From Zingiber officinale (Eukaryota > Streptophyta > Magnoliopsida > Zingiberales > Zingiberaceae): DNA of 64,000 nt. The notes beneath the pieces are model-generated. The model was not told where the DNA came from. It saw only the letters and a program-made list of their open reading frames with translations, and did not search any database. Shown one piece after another: positions 33,497-46,582 of this stretch. The stretch lies in contig NC_055987.1 in assembly GCF_018446385.1 (NCBI RefSeq), positions 29,394,202 to 29,458,201 on the forward strand, in the 5' to 3' direction. Position numbers and translations under genes: made by a program. Each line of letters begins with the position of its first letter. Position 1 is the stretch's first letter.

Positions 33497-33550
<54 letters not shown>
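33344..33550. repeat. 92-bp tandem duplication with (TA)n tracts
   Basis: TTGGATTGATCTATTAATTG through GAGTAATATTTATATA occurs at 33344 and again at 33436. Each copy ends in a TA run (about 33409-33434 and 33500-33548), suggesting the duplication arose by slippage or unequal exchange at the TA tract. Confidence 0.9.
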
Positions 33551-33551
<1 letters not shown>

Positions 33552-34734
33552 TCGATGCTGGTTGGAAAGCGGCCAAATGTTGTCTTATTCCGTACTCATT
33601 GCTCGATGGTGGTTTGGGAAATGTGACATCGCGATTTGGTATGTGATTCTACCGAGATGCTCGAGGTTGGCTTCTCAGTGTGCAGTAATGAAGTTCATTG
33701 TGTTTGATGGTAAGTTATCCTTGATAATTTTAATTATTAATTTAAAATTATCAATAAAAATTTTATTTTATTTAGACAATCAACTATTATAGAGTAATAA
33801 TTTATATCCTACACGTTACCAAACGGGACAGGCTGAAATTGAAAAATCTCAGAAAAATAAAATAAAAATTCTAAATTCCAGAGTTAGCTAAATTTTTTAA
33901 CCAAAAATACTCCCAAAACTTTTAAAAATATATATTTTAAAATTAAAAAATGTAAACTTAAAATAATAATAATAATAATAAAATGTAAACTAACAAAAAC
34001 GAACAAAAAAAACAAAAACAAAAAAAGAAAAAAAAACGTAAACTGAAAAAAACGAACTTAAAAAAACAGAAAAACAAAAATAAATAAAAAAATGTAAACA
34101 AAAATTAAAAAACGTAAAAAAAACAAGGAGAAAATCATAAAGTTCAAAAAAAAAAAAAAGGATAAGACATCAAATAAATAAATTTTCGGTACATTATTTA
34201 CGGTAAACTAAAAAAATATTAGATTATATTTTATTCCTCATATTTTTAATTATATTATTATTTAGTAATTATATAACCAAGATTATATATGATGAGTTGA
34301 ACCGAACATACCTAGAGATCATTTGTTTTTAGAGAAGGCAAAATAAGTGATAGAAAAATATTGAGAAAAAAGAAAAATCTTCACTTCTCTTTTCTTATTA
34401 TGATCTTTTTTATATATTTTCTCTCCACCTTTTGCCTTGCTTATTATTTATGTTGCATTTATTACCAGAGGAAGGAGTAATCAAATAATTATTGATTCAT
34501 GAATCACAAGGAATCTTTGTTTTGTCTCCCTCTGACTTTTTAATGCAGTTATTATTAATAATCTCATAATAAATGAACAAGAATATTAATTTCCTTCTTC
34601 TACCTATTCCCCTTTTTCACTCTTTTTTTGAGCTCATATATAATATAGACAATGTTGGTTATTTAATGCTTCAGATTAATATGATAATTTTCCTGATCAG
34701 TAACTCAGTAACTTACCTAAGCGGTAACTGAATT
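33551..34734. other. AT-rich intergenic sequence with a MITE relic
   Basis: No gene is seen. It includes A-rich low-complexity stretches (33950-34160). At 34200-34317 a segment (TATTAGATTATATTTTATTCC ... TTGAACCGAACATACC) matches the right half of the MITE-like element in DGD1 intron 3, with an extra AT-rich block of about 35 bases. The left end of this copy was not found with confidence. Confidence 0.5.
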
Positions 34735-36150
34735 AAGGCACGATCACTTGAGTACCTTTACTTGAGACCTATAAAGGTACTCAAGCGTCCACATATGTTT
34801 GCCCGAGTGGGAGCAGGAATTCCACTTAAAAACCTGCTCGACAAGGTTTGGGAATCATAGGAGATTGTTCTAGTGAATGAATTGTTTGCTCCCGATCGGC
34901 TTTGTCAACACTGGAGTGGTGTATCTCCCTTCTTCCAACCTTGATTTTCACTAACACCCTACTTGATATATTGTTTCTTAAGGTCATGTGGCTCCTTCTA
35001 TGAACCATCACATTAGTATGTTTATCTCGAAGCATGGATCGGGGAAAGGGTGAATAGCACAAGATTTGAGATCCTTTTTGAGCGGTGCTCGAGTTAAGAC
35101 ATGATCACTCGAGACCTATAAAGGTACTCAAGTGGCCACTCATATGTTTGCCCGAGCGAAAGCGGGAATTCCACTTTAAAGCTGTTGAATATATGTGAAT
35201 GGAGAAGGGGTAGAAGAGGATAGAAACTCCATTGTGAATGAAACTTTTGTCCCACATTGAGAGTTTCATGGCATGTTGGTCAGTTTATATTGATTCACAT
35301 GCATTGAGGATGTGAACAAATGTATGGGAAGAGACTCTCTCTCACTTGTGGGTCGCAGGGGGGGTGCAAATCCAAGGTCCGGATTTCACTGAACTATATT
35401 AACTCGTGTGCGGGCACGACCTATGCACGCCGAATGAGGGCAAAATTTACCCACCCAAGTGGAACAATCAACATTTTGCCACATAAACCTTTTGCTGCTG
35501 GTCATTAATTGGCCATTAACGCTACTGTTGATATGAGCTCCTCTATAAGGAGGTTGCGATCACAGGCAAAGGACACACAGTAACACAAGTAAAAGCTCTC
35601 CACCTTCGTTACCCCTCCTCCTCTATCGTGTAACTCCTGCTCAACAGAGTGTCTGTGATAGAAATTGGGTGACACTCAGTTCGCAGTGACCGCCAGTGCT
35701 TGGTGGGAATCACGATTGATGTCGATATGGGTTAGGGGTGGAGACATAATTAAAGGGATATGGAGGGGCAGTTTTGCAACGTAGACTTGCAGCTCTGCTC
35801 AGTCGATCTGCCCGCTCGGCAATACATACCTGCTACTCGGCTGATTAGCCCTCTCGACGACTCAATCCGCTATTCAGCACATACCAGAAATCAGCCTCTG
35901 CTGGCCTGACATTATCCGCTCTGGTCATTTCGACTGTAAGTTGAATTTAATTCTGTGTAGTTTAAATTCAACTAATACCCCGTAAATCTCCGACAACAGA
36001 TTGTTTATTCCAACAAAAGTCTGCTCGATACGGCTTGGAAATCATAGGAACTCGTCCTGATGAATGAATTGTGTGTTTTCGATAGACTTGGTTATCACTT
36101 AGTGATGTATCTCTCTTCTTCCAACTCTGATTTTGAATGCGTTAGTTAAT
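34735..36150. repeat. Duplicated 230-bp sequence, second copy split by an insertion
   Basis: 34735-34965 (ACCTATAAAGGTACTCAAG, ATGTTTGCCCGAG, GGAATTCCACTT, GAATGAATTGT) recurs as 35090-35182 plus 36016-36150. The second copy is interrupted exactly at 35183-36015. No coding function is recognised. Confidence 0.75.
35183..36015. mobile_element. Probable solo LTR, 833 bp
   Basis: It starts TGTTGAATATATG and ends TTATTCCAACA, and splits a sequence that is continuous in a nearby copy (34735-34965). Flanks are AAAGC (35178-35182) and AAAGT (36016-36020), a 5-bp target duplication with one mismatch. It has a TATA-like CTCTATAAGGAGG near 35541 on the plus strand and no coding frame. A solo LTR left by recombination of a full element is the simplest reading. 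Confidence 0.7.
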
Positions 36151-37139
36151 TATTTTTAGCCCTTTTCATCCCCTGGAAATTAGACGGAAGCAAGAGGCGA
36201 GCCCATTCTCTCTTACCTTCTCCTTCTTCTTCTCGCTAAATGGAAGTTGTCGCCTCCTTCGTAGTTGCAGCGGTGCCATCACCAATGTCCCCTCGGCAAA
36301 TGGAAGTTGTCACCTCCTTAATAGCTACAGCGGCGTTGTCGCCACCATCCCCTCCGGCTTGCTCCACGACTGTTATTCCCCCTCTTCCTCTCCCTTCCTT
36401 CCAACGACGGGTTGTTGCTTTCCTCTTCTGCTGCCACGGTCTCTCTCGCCGACTCATCCTGAGTCCATCATGAATCCAACATTCCCTTGGTCGGTCCATG
36501 AGTACCGTCTGCTCCAACCTCTTTTGCAACAATTCGACACCCCGACGCTCCTCCACTGTCACACTCGGCTGTTGTCTCCGAGAATTTGACCAACTCTATA
36601 CTTCCAGCTTCAGCAGCTCGCCATCGACCCCCTCCCCCCACCCTTCTGATGCCAAGTCCATGAAATCTGTGTCCGAGATCCTCGAGCTCTCTCAAGCTTT
36701 CTGTTCTAGCTTCAACTCTGATATCTCCCCCCTTTTATCCCTTCTGATGCCAAGTCCACGGAATATGTGTCTGAGATCCTCGAGCTCTCTCCGACTGTTC
36801 CAACTTCAACTTTGATATCTCCCTGTGTTACTACATCGGAGGCACTGCCTAGCCATACGACACCCGTTGACGTTGAGGCGTTCCATTATATATGTGTTTG
36901 CTTGATCTTCATCGTCCTTAGAGGTCCTCGAGAGCACTACGGTGGAAAGTATCGAACTGGCAGTGCCGTCTGACGTGATTTTCTCTCCCCTTTCATTGAT
37001 GAAAATTTTCCATCATTTCCTTTCCTTTCTTCATCCACGCTTTGAAGTAAAGAGCAATTTAAGTTTCATGCAAAATGACAAATCGTCGTTGTGAAAAAAC
37101 AACATTTGCTATGTTTATGTGTATTATGAAATTATAAAA
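36151..37139. other. Intergenic sequence with two short tandem duplications
   Basis: About 36240-36357 holds two roughly 60-bp units starting ATGGAAGTTGTC. About 36641-36830 holds two roughly 95-100-bp units starting CCTTCTGATGCCAAGTCCA. Proline/serine-rich open frames result (36240-36473, 36498-36815) but none has a recognisable domain or consistent splicing, so I call no gene. Confidence 0.5.
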
Positions 37140-37144
37140 CTAAG

Positions 37145-38034
37145 TGATCCTGTCCGAGAGTCGAGGCGATGGACGCTGGGGGACGTGGCGCTCCTGTTGA
37201 CTGTTGATGAACTCTGAGTCAAAGGAACCTGCAACCACAACAGCGTCAGTGCCAAGCTAGGGAGAGGTACCCCGGCGATGACCCTCCGACGCTCAAGTCA
37301 GTCTTCGGCGATGTGTAAGCAAGGAAGCGGACAAGTCAAGTAGAGTGTAGCTACAGTAGAAAATTCTTATACCTCCGTTGAAGCTTGGGCCCCTTTATAT
37401 AGGGCTCCAGGGGAGCACGTGCACGCTCCTCGATGCGTGCACGCTTCTCAAGGCTTCCCCTAAAAAGACATGTCAGGAAAGCGTCTCTGACACCATACCT
37501 CAATGACCCGAGCATATCTCTGACATGATAATGGAAGCTTCCGTTATACGATCCTCTACCTATTCATGCCACCAACCATGCCGTCTGTCGGTGGAATAGG
37601 TTCCCAAAGGGATGTCGCAGGAACCCTAATTTGTTTGTTCTGGGGGCGATCGGGAGGACCGCCTGGTCATCCTGCTGTCCTGATGTCTTCGGGCTGAGCG
37701 GAATGACCGCTCGACCGTCTCTCCGTCGCTCGGGCTCCTTATTGCGACGAGCGAGAGATCGTGCTTGAAGGTCGTATGCTGGTTCCGAGACCTGATGTAA
37801 GTCTGAGCGGGATAGCCACTCGACCTCTGTTTTGTCGCTACTTTGGTTCTCTGAGCGTCGGAAGCTCGGTGTGTAGCTGAGTTGTGATAATGTCGGATCA
37901 GACATTCCTTATTCCGATCGGGCAAGTGGGTTGTCTGATCGGACGATGACAGGAGGCCCATGACCACCGTGACTTTGACCTCCAGCGTGGCAGTGACCTT
38001 CTGCGGAGCGGGGTCCTACCTTACCTCCGGATCA
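37145..38034 (-). mobile_element. Solo LTR of a Tat-type gypsy element, 890 bp
   Basis: The plus strand begins TGATCCTGTCCGAGAG and ends TTACCTCCGGATCA; on the minus strand it starts TGATCCGGAGGTAAGG, like the LTRs at 21582 and 31974. Perfect 5-bp duplications CTAAG flank it (37140-37144 and 38035-38039). A minus-strand TATA box (CCCTATATAAAGG) is at about 37390-37403. No internal region follows on either side, so the element was lost by LTR-LTR recombination. Confidence 0.92.
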
Positions 38035-40200
38035 CTAAGAAATTAAAAATCAATTTAAGTTTTATTATAATGTTTTTTTATTATTTAGTGATTTTTTTAT
38101 TGAAAGAGACAATGACCATGTGTTGAAAAGAAATATCTGTGATTTCTCATCGTAGCTTAAGTGTCCTGTATTTTTTTTATTTTTACTCTTGATATTTTTA
38201 AATTGCATATTCGAAAGTGTTTCGTATAAAAGGGCATTATTAGAATTAGGATATCGTAGTAAAAAAGTAATCACATTTGATGCGGTGAATAAGATGATTA
38301 AAATTCAAAAGATCAGTTATATATATATATATATATATATATATGGTAGTCAAAAGTCAATAAAAGGTATACTTGGGATCAATTCAGATGATCATCTTGA
38401 TTGAAAGGTCATCCAACCAGATCGTAGGGTAAGTCGGATATCAAGTCCTTTATTTGATTAGACCTTGGGCATGTCGAATGTCGAGCCCCTCAATATTGAT
38501 AAAAAAACTCTAAGTCAAGTCAACACCATCCAGAATAAGGTTCACTTCATCACTCAGGACTAGCACAGTTAACTATTTTGGCCGAGTGATCCTGTCGATC
38601 GGACCTATGATCCGATCAGACAAATTAGACACTTGGACCTACCAAACTCTAGTGTCAAATGGAGAGGCTGAGCAAAGAACGGTTCCCCGATGACATTTCT
38701 CAAATCAGACCAAGTCGCTCTTGTAAGTGACAACCGATCGGACAACATGAAAGGCTTAGTTGGTTGGCCAATTATACATATTGAGGACCCCTTAATCCAA
38801 CGATCTAATTTTTTTTTTTTGACGTTTTGTTCTACATATGACAGAGAATATTCTATATGCAAATTGTATATTAAAAGCTTCCACCCTACCCAAAGCAAGT
38901 ATTGCGGGTCTATTTTGGAAAAGGTATTAGAGCATCTTTATGATCTATCCTTTTTTTAAAACGCTTTGAGATTTGTGCACAGATAAACAGTAATATTATA
39001 AGAGGGGATCTCCATATACAGGCGTACGTATGCCACTACACAACTTTACATACTCATAGCCATTGTTCATCGCCTTCGACCGGATCACTGACTTGAGTGT
39101 TGGAGGGCATGCGTTGGGGACCCCCTCCCTGGCCCGTTTTCTTACACTCCTTTGGACAGGCGGGACCATTCAGAGTCATCTTTTCTAGCTTGGAGTCTTC
39201 GCATAGTCAACACCATGGCCACCTATCGAGTGTGTCATCTCCACCGATTTCAAACAAAATCAACGTTCATTCAGGCGTCGCTCATAGTCCATCCTTAAAT
39301 TATAAGAAAGAAAGTAAATCATGGAATTAACTTATACTTTACCATCAAATGACCAGGGGGTAGGAGGAGGTTTTTCTATGAGGACATGCGTCCGCTAGGG
39401 AGCCTTAGGGCATAATTGTAGCATTGTTGTAAAAGATAATTATGCTCACCTAAGATGCCCCTTATAGTTCGTCCTAGGTTATGTTAAGGGAAGTAAATCA
39501 TAGATCAACTTACAGCCAACTAGGAGTGCAAACAAATCAAGACAATTCGCAAGATTGTTGAATAAGCTCGAAAAATATTCAATTCGTATTGAAAATTATC
39601 GAATTCGTCAAATTCACAGATGTTTAAATAATTTTTCAAGTTGAATTCGAACTTATAATATTTTGTTTAATTGTTCAAGAGCCGCTCGCGAGCCAACTCA
39701 AATTGAATTCTAATTATTTTTACAAAATTTTAACTTATATATTTAAATTAAGGTCCGAATAATTCGAACTAAATTTGAATTTAAATTATGTCAAATTATA
39801 ATTCAAATATGCTCAAATCAAGATTTGAACCATTCAAATCTAACTCGAACTCGAGTTAGAGTTAAAATTATTTGTATTTTCGAGTTTTGAATATTATATA
39901 TAATTTTGAGCTCCAATTCAAATATTAATATTTTCATATTATTCAGCTTGATTTAATTTGTTTACACTTCTATAGCCGACCTTCAAATTACTAGAGAGTA
40001 AGATAATTTTTTTTTCAAAAATATATATTCACCGAGATAAACAATGCACCATCCATTGAAATTTTAAGCATTGTACAATCAAATCAAATCCTACTTCGCT
40101 CATATTCATATGCATTTCTATGTATTCCACCTCTGGATAAAAAATTTACTCAGCATAATATTTATTTGATAAATTATCAGGATTGATATTTTATGTAACT
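38035..40200. other. Intergenic sequence, a weak LTR relic only
   Basis: AT-rich, no gene. 38321-38345 is a (TA)n run. At 39066-39160 the sequence (CACTGACTTGAGTGTTGGAGGG ... CTCCCTGGCCC) resembles the 3' part of the gypsy LTRs (CTGACTTGAGCGTCGGAGGG), and 38580-38640 has gypsy-LTR-like CGATCGGACC motifs, so an old LTR fragment may lie here. 39540-39960 is repetitive (AATTCGAA/AATTCAAAT) low-complexity sequence. Confidence 0.45.
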
Positions 40201-40204
40201 CTGT

Positions 40205-40490
40205 TCCAGGAGAACAGATCCTCTAATCCGCAAATTACAGATCAGAGGATGATCCATTACATGAGGACGCTTGATTTGGATGGACCTTATTTTTAAATAG
40301 GTGGGGTCCATCCAAATCAAGGGTCCACATCAATGGACCATCTCCTGATCCGTAATTTACGGACCAGAGGATCCCTATTGTTATTCCGAGAATAGATCTT
40401 CTAGTTCACAAATTACGAACTAGAGGATGATCCATTATATGAGAACCCTTGATCCTCTGTTCTGAGAACAGATCCTCTGTTCCCGGCCTT
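40205..40490. mobile_element. Small foldback element
   Basis: An inverted repeat centred near 40292-40300. The arms read GCTTGATTTGGATGGACC and GGTCCATCCAAATCAAGGG, and further out AATTACAGATCAGAGGATG and CTGATCCGTAATTTACGG. A second, partial copy of the arm (GAACTAGAGGATGATCCATTA) follows at 40420-40440 and the ends carry GAACAGATCCTCT. No coding capacity. Confidence 0.7.
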
Positions 40491-42125
40491 ATCTGTAATA
40501 TACTGTCCCATATATAACTCAAAAGTATATATACAATGCTACAATAAAAACACAGTAAAAAAAAATCCTTTGCTTTCATGAGCATTATACGTTTTATTTT
40601 AAGAAAATATTATAGGGACGTTCATATTTTAAAAAATTAAGTCATTCTAATAACATTATTATAATAGTTTCAATCAAATATATTTTATCTTATAATAGTT
40701 TAATCAAAATTATTATAATTTTTATAGCTTTGATTAAAATTATTTCAACTAATATTTGTCTAATTTTGATAAATTTAAATATTTGTAATATTTATTTAGT
40801 TTTGATATATATTAAAATAATTTTAATTTTAATTTTAATTGTAATTGTAATTATGTTAGAATAGTTTTAAGTAAAATTATTATATATATATCCTATCTAT
40901 TTTTGCGCATGAAAAATTCAATATATGTGTAAAGATCATTAATACTTAAAAGAGTAATTTGAGAGCTTAATCTATATGAGAATTGGGCAGGCAAACTTTT
41001 TGAATCAATAAATACCTTATAAAAAGATGAGATTTGTCCGATTAAATAATGTATCTTTGGAAAAATTAGAAGTAATTAACATTTTTAGATATTTATTTTT
41101 TTAAAAAAATACTAAAACTATGCGATTTATAAAGTCACGTATATTCTCACCATCAAGTTCAAGTGTGTGCCCTGTTGGCTGTGGCCTGTGGTGCCTCTTC
41201 CAGTCTGGCTGCTTCGGGGAGTTCGCCCGCCGTCTCCTCCGGGCGGTGACCTCGACCATTCTCCCACCTCCTCTCGGGCCTATCTTTGCTTCCCATTGCG
41301 ACTCTCTTCCCGCTTCTGCTCTTCCAATCCCGATCCCGGCGCAGTAGGACGCCCAGGTATTTGTCCCGCGGAGACCAACAAACAACTTCCTCCCTTCCTC
41401 TCCCGATTCTCTCCACCTTCGTCTTTTTCCTTCTCTCCCCTTTTCGCCTCCTTTTTAGCGCTCGGTTTGAGCTATCTGATGCCGATGGGTTATCGGTACA
41501 AGGCTTGAATGAATCTTCTACCTCGTGTAACCTTTTTTTCCTCTCGACATTCCTTTTTTTTTCATTGCCCTGTTTTCTGCTGGTCATCGGATGCCGTTAG
41601 ATTTGAGGTTACTGTTTCATTGCGCTTTTTTATTCCATATCCGTCAAGCAGCAATTTGTTTGGTAGGGTTTTAGCCCTTGGAGGAATGAGCATTGTTTGT
41701 TTGTTTTTTTTTTTTTTTGTGGAGATTTTATTGGAGATAGCTAGGGTTTTAGTTTGGATTTTGAAAACAGCCGCAATGCTGACCCAAAGCGTGCAGGTAG
41801 CTCGTATTTCGAAATCGCAAATGGAATGTTTAGATTTTACCAAAAGACATTTTTTTTTTTACATGGAGCAATTTGTAGTTTAGTTTATTATCCACTAGGA
41901 ATTATGCATTCGGATTTACTTTTGCATGGTCAATTCATATACTCGGATTCTGAAATGTATGCATCTTGACGCAGAAATTTCTCTGTAACCTTTCTATCAA
42001 CGTTATTTTCTTTCTTTGTAATATCCATGTTCGTGGTTTTGGTTCCATGACAGACAGAAGAAAGCGATTTGCACTGGTAATTTTTATGTAATAGAAGGAA
42101 AAAGATAACAACAATTTGTTTCATC
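40491..42125 (+). promoter_or_regulatory. Upstream and probable 5' UTR of the bZIP gene
   Basis: 40500-41100 is AT-rich with no gene. From about 41150 to 41490 base composition changes to C/T-rich exon-like sequence, probably the first untranslated exon, followed by T-rich, intron-like sequence to the start codon at 42126. Exact transcript start and 5' UTR splicing cannot be fixed by eye. Open frames on both strands here (for example 41159-41587 minus) have no domain signature. Confidence 0.45.
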
Positions 42126-45100
42126 ATGTCTGGGTCGGTTCCCCTCCCCCCTCGATATCCCTTTTCGAGTAGGAGTGTGCCTCGCCGAGCATTGGACTCT
42201 ACACCTCATACCACTCAGAAAGATGATAACTTATGTGCACAACAGCCCATTTTTCCTCCCTATGAATCATCCTTAGATGAGCAACCAATATGGCTGGATG
42301 ACCTGTTAACTGACCAAGAGGCTAGTAGAAGAGGAGGGATCTCTCTGCGGAGATCATCAAGTGATCCAGTGAGACTTTTGGATGTAGCTAAAAGTTTCCA
42401 TGGTTCCATATATCCAGTCATTGAAGAAGATGCCCTGTCTGATGGCTTCATCCTCGAGTCCTTGGACTCTGAGGGATCCTGTGGAGTTGATTGTGGATTT
42501 GAGGCTGGAAACTGTGTCTATGGACCAAATTCCCCTAGGCAGAAGGGTAAGTTAACTGACTCAGAGAGCTCAATGATTGCCTCTCTGCTGGAAAATGCTC
42601 CCAGCAACCCACTAAAATACTTGAATGTGGATTTCCCAAGCACATCTGTTTTGAATGAGCCACATGGAAAAGAAGATCAGGCACCAGTAAATCCTGAGAC
42701 TGAGAAGATAACAAGAAGGTAACTATAATTATTTTTTGTTTAAACTTTGTAGGTACCACGATTCATCCATGCTTATGCATGCATAATATTTGGCTTACAG
42801 TAAATGTAATTAGTTGCATAATTTATTTTCTACTATGGGGGCACTTCATATTTCTTCCCATGCTTATCTATTGTGTTATGCTATAATATGGGTATAATAT
42901 TGGAATACAGGATTTGATTCCCATATTTACCCATGGGCATCTTCTATTATGTTTGCTTTTTATATTATCATCCTAACTTATATCTTCACTTTATCAAAGG
43001 ATGCACTTCACTGAAGTGTGATGACCAAAACCCTTCTGCCCAACGTCTCTCTTGAATCGTACGCATGTTGAACTGATCATTACACAAACCGAGCACAAGA
43101 GGCCAAAGTGTTGAACTGGTCAAGGCCAAAACATCTTGACAGGTTGAATGGTTCAACTTCTATTAGGTGGTTTGAGCGACCATCAAAACACCATGATGGC
43201 ACGATAAGGCTCAAAATCATGCTATAAGCACTAATACATCCCTACTAGTCTCTTGATAGTGGTTATGTTCTTTAGACTTTCAGCCTTCTTTGGTTGTCAA
43301 GGTGTCTTGGACAAAACTTTGATGACCTAAAAGGGCTTGAATCATTGCATATAAGCATCATTACTTTTCTATTTATCTTCATGTAGTACTTATGTTCTTT
43401 AACCATAATTTTGAAGCACTTTGGATGACCTAAAATGGTGTTTATATTCTATAAGTATAATTCCGAGTCAAATTTGGCTGTCAAGATGTTGTGGCGAAAA
43501 ACACCTTAATGACCCAGAAGGCTGGAAAATATGCTATATAGAGACAATTATAGTGCTATTAGTCTTTTGATAGTCTTATGTTCTTTAACCATAATTTTGA
43601 GACTCTTTAACCATGATTTATAATAGGTGTCTTGGCCAAAACACCTTAGTGGTCCAAAAGAACTCAAAATCATACCATATAAGCACCATTGCATTCTACT
43701 AATTTTATGATAATATTTATGTTCTTTAATTATCAATTTGAGGACTTTTTACCTATGATTTTGAGCAAGTATTGGTCATCCAGGTGATTTGGCTAAAATA
43801 CTTAGATGATCTAAAAGGGCTCAAAATTATATCATATGGGCATCATTGCATCGTACTAGTCTCTTGATAGCATATATGTTTCTTAACCGTATCTTTGAGC
43901 CTCTTTTGACCATCAAGGCGTTTCAACCAAAACACTTTGTTAGCCCAAAAGGGCTTGAGAGCATGCAATATGGCACCATTAAATTCCTATGTGGTTATCT
44001 TCTTTAACCATGGTTTTCAGTCTTTACTGATTATTAAAGTGTTTTATCCAAAACACCTTGATAATGAAAAGGGCTTGAAATCATGTCATATGGGCACCAT
44101 TACATCCCTGCTAGTGCAGTGTTTATATTCTTTAACCATATTTCTAAGTCTTCTTTATTCTCAATGATCTTATAAGTCATGCATTTCATTTTAATATAAA
44201 ACATTAGTATATTTCTCCATTACAAATGTGTAATAATATATGAAAAGCATAAAATTTGCAACTGTCATTGGAAAACAAGCATATAAGTCAAACATGTTGA
44301 AAATCATGGTTAGCATATAAAGCATTAGTATATTTTTAAATATTGACCTTAGTAAGGGTTCAAAATTATGGTTAAAAATGGCTCAAAATCATGGTTAAAG
44401 AAGATAAGCCAATAGGGATTAGTGATGCCCATATGACCTGATTTCAAACCCTTTCGGGCCATCAAAATATCTTGATAGCCAAAAGGGCTCCAAATAATTC
44501 TTAAAGAAATATAAATACTATTAGGAAATTAGTAGGGATACAATGGTAACAATTTGACATGAGTTTGAGCCCTTTTGGACCCTCAAGTTTAGATAGCCAA
44601 AGCACATCTTTGATGGCCAAAAAGGCTTCAAAATCATAGTTAAATAGTCTTAGAATCATGCTTAAAGAACATAAATACTTTTGAGAGACTAGTAGTGATG
44701 TCCATATAGCATGATTTTGAGTCCTGGGCATTAAGGTGCTTTGGATAAATCAATTTGATAGTCAAAAAGGCTCAAAATCATATTAAAGAGGGCTCAAAAT
44801 AGTAGTTAGAGAGCACAAAAATATTATTGGATGACTAGTAAGGATGCAATAATGTCATGATTTTGAGCTTTTTTTGTACCATCAAAGTGATATAGTTGAA
44901 ACACCTTCTTGGTCAAAGAAGTCTCAAAATCATGGTTAAAGAAGGCTCCAAATATGGTTAAAGAACATAAATATTATTAGGATACTAGTAGAGATGCAAT
45001 GCTAGCAATATGATATGGTTTTAAGCTCTTTTAGCTCATTAAGGCGGATTGGACAAAACACCTTGATAATGAAACATGGTTCAAAATCATGGTTAAAGAA

Positions 45101-46537
45101 CATAAACCTTCTCGGAACATTAGAAAGGATGCAATGGTACCCATATAGCATGGTTTCAAGCCCCCTTTGGGCCATCAAGGTGCTTTGGCCAAAAGACCTT
45201 GATGTCATTCAAAATCATGGTTTTAGAATATTGCCCTATTCACAAACTAGTAGAGACGCAATGTCACCCATATTGCATGATTTTGAATCCTTTTGGACCA
45301 TAAGGTGCTTTGGTCCAAATATTTTGATAGTCAAAAAGGGTTGAAAATCATAGTAAATAAATATAAACACTATCAGGAGAAGTGATGCAATGATGCTCAA
45401 AATTTTGAGTTACTTTTGGCAATCAAGGTGTTTTGGCCAAAACACGAAGTGGGTTTGCACTTCGACTTCTTCCACGTTGTTCGGGTGACGGCTCAATGTG
45501 CACATGATTCAAGAGAGGGGTTTGGGAAAATCATATTTAGGTCATGACATTTTATTGAAGTGTACCCTTTGGAAAATACAAAAGCATGGTGCACACTTTG
45601 GCTAATATAAAATCTAAAGTACACAGTTTGAGAAATTTCGCATATTTGCTATATCCCACATCACTATTTTTACTGGGTTTACCTTGAAATTTCTAGCATT
45701 CTTATTTCTACGCCTCACTTTAGAATTTGAACAACACTGTGAGAGGTAATTGCTTTTATCTTTTGATGTCGCTTTGATTTCCTAATATTCCATACAGTGA
45801 TGAGAAAATTAAATCTTCATGTCCTTGAGTACCAAAATCAATCATTATGAATTCATTGCAGTACAATAAAAAGGTCTTTGCTTTCACAACTCAAGTTTCT
45901 TTCTATACTTAAATTTTAAAGTTTCAATTTTCCAGTAAGTGAGATGATTGCAAATGATTAGTTTATGCCGTATTTGCAAAATCTTTGTAAAAACTGCTTT
46001 GTAGGAGTTTGATTTCAGCATGAGAAACTGTAAAAATGAACTTTGTCATTAAAGGAGATTGAAAATTATGATGATAATTTTTTGTTTGTATTTGAAAATT
46101 CTTCTCCAAAACATCAACCAATTGTTAACTCGTAGATTATAATAATTATTGCCCCCAAACATAAACATCACATCTCCCTCTCACTGTTTGATGCATGGAG
46201 CTGGATAGACTTGTAATTCAAGTGGTGCCCTATTCGTTTTCAATCTTGGTAGAATGCTAGCTTTTCCCAAAAACGTCACTCTCTGCCTTTTTGAGTGGAC
46301 TAGCAAAAAACTACCCATATCATATGGTATTGATTTTTATTATAATCCCTGGCTGCAATTGTATTGTTTACAGACGAAGTGTGATGAACTAGTTCTCAGT
46401 CTGATGATCCATATCTAGGTACAATCTCTATGCCTTATTTGTCTTTGATCCTGATAGTAACCTTATAGACATTGAGATTGTTGGTAACAGAAAAGAGATA
46501 CTAAGTTCTTAACAGAGCTAATCTGATTTTCTTTTGG

Positions 46538-46582
<45 letters not shown>

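Noticed and set aside
33265-33576. Open frames with alternating Ile/Tyr
   Set aside because: Translation of TA microsatellites in the 92-bp duplication.
41159-41587. Minus-strand 142-codon frame near the bZIP leader
   Set aside because: Highly charged composition caused by the C/T-rich leader read on the opposite strand; no domain.
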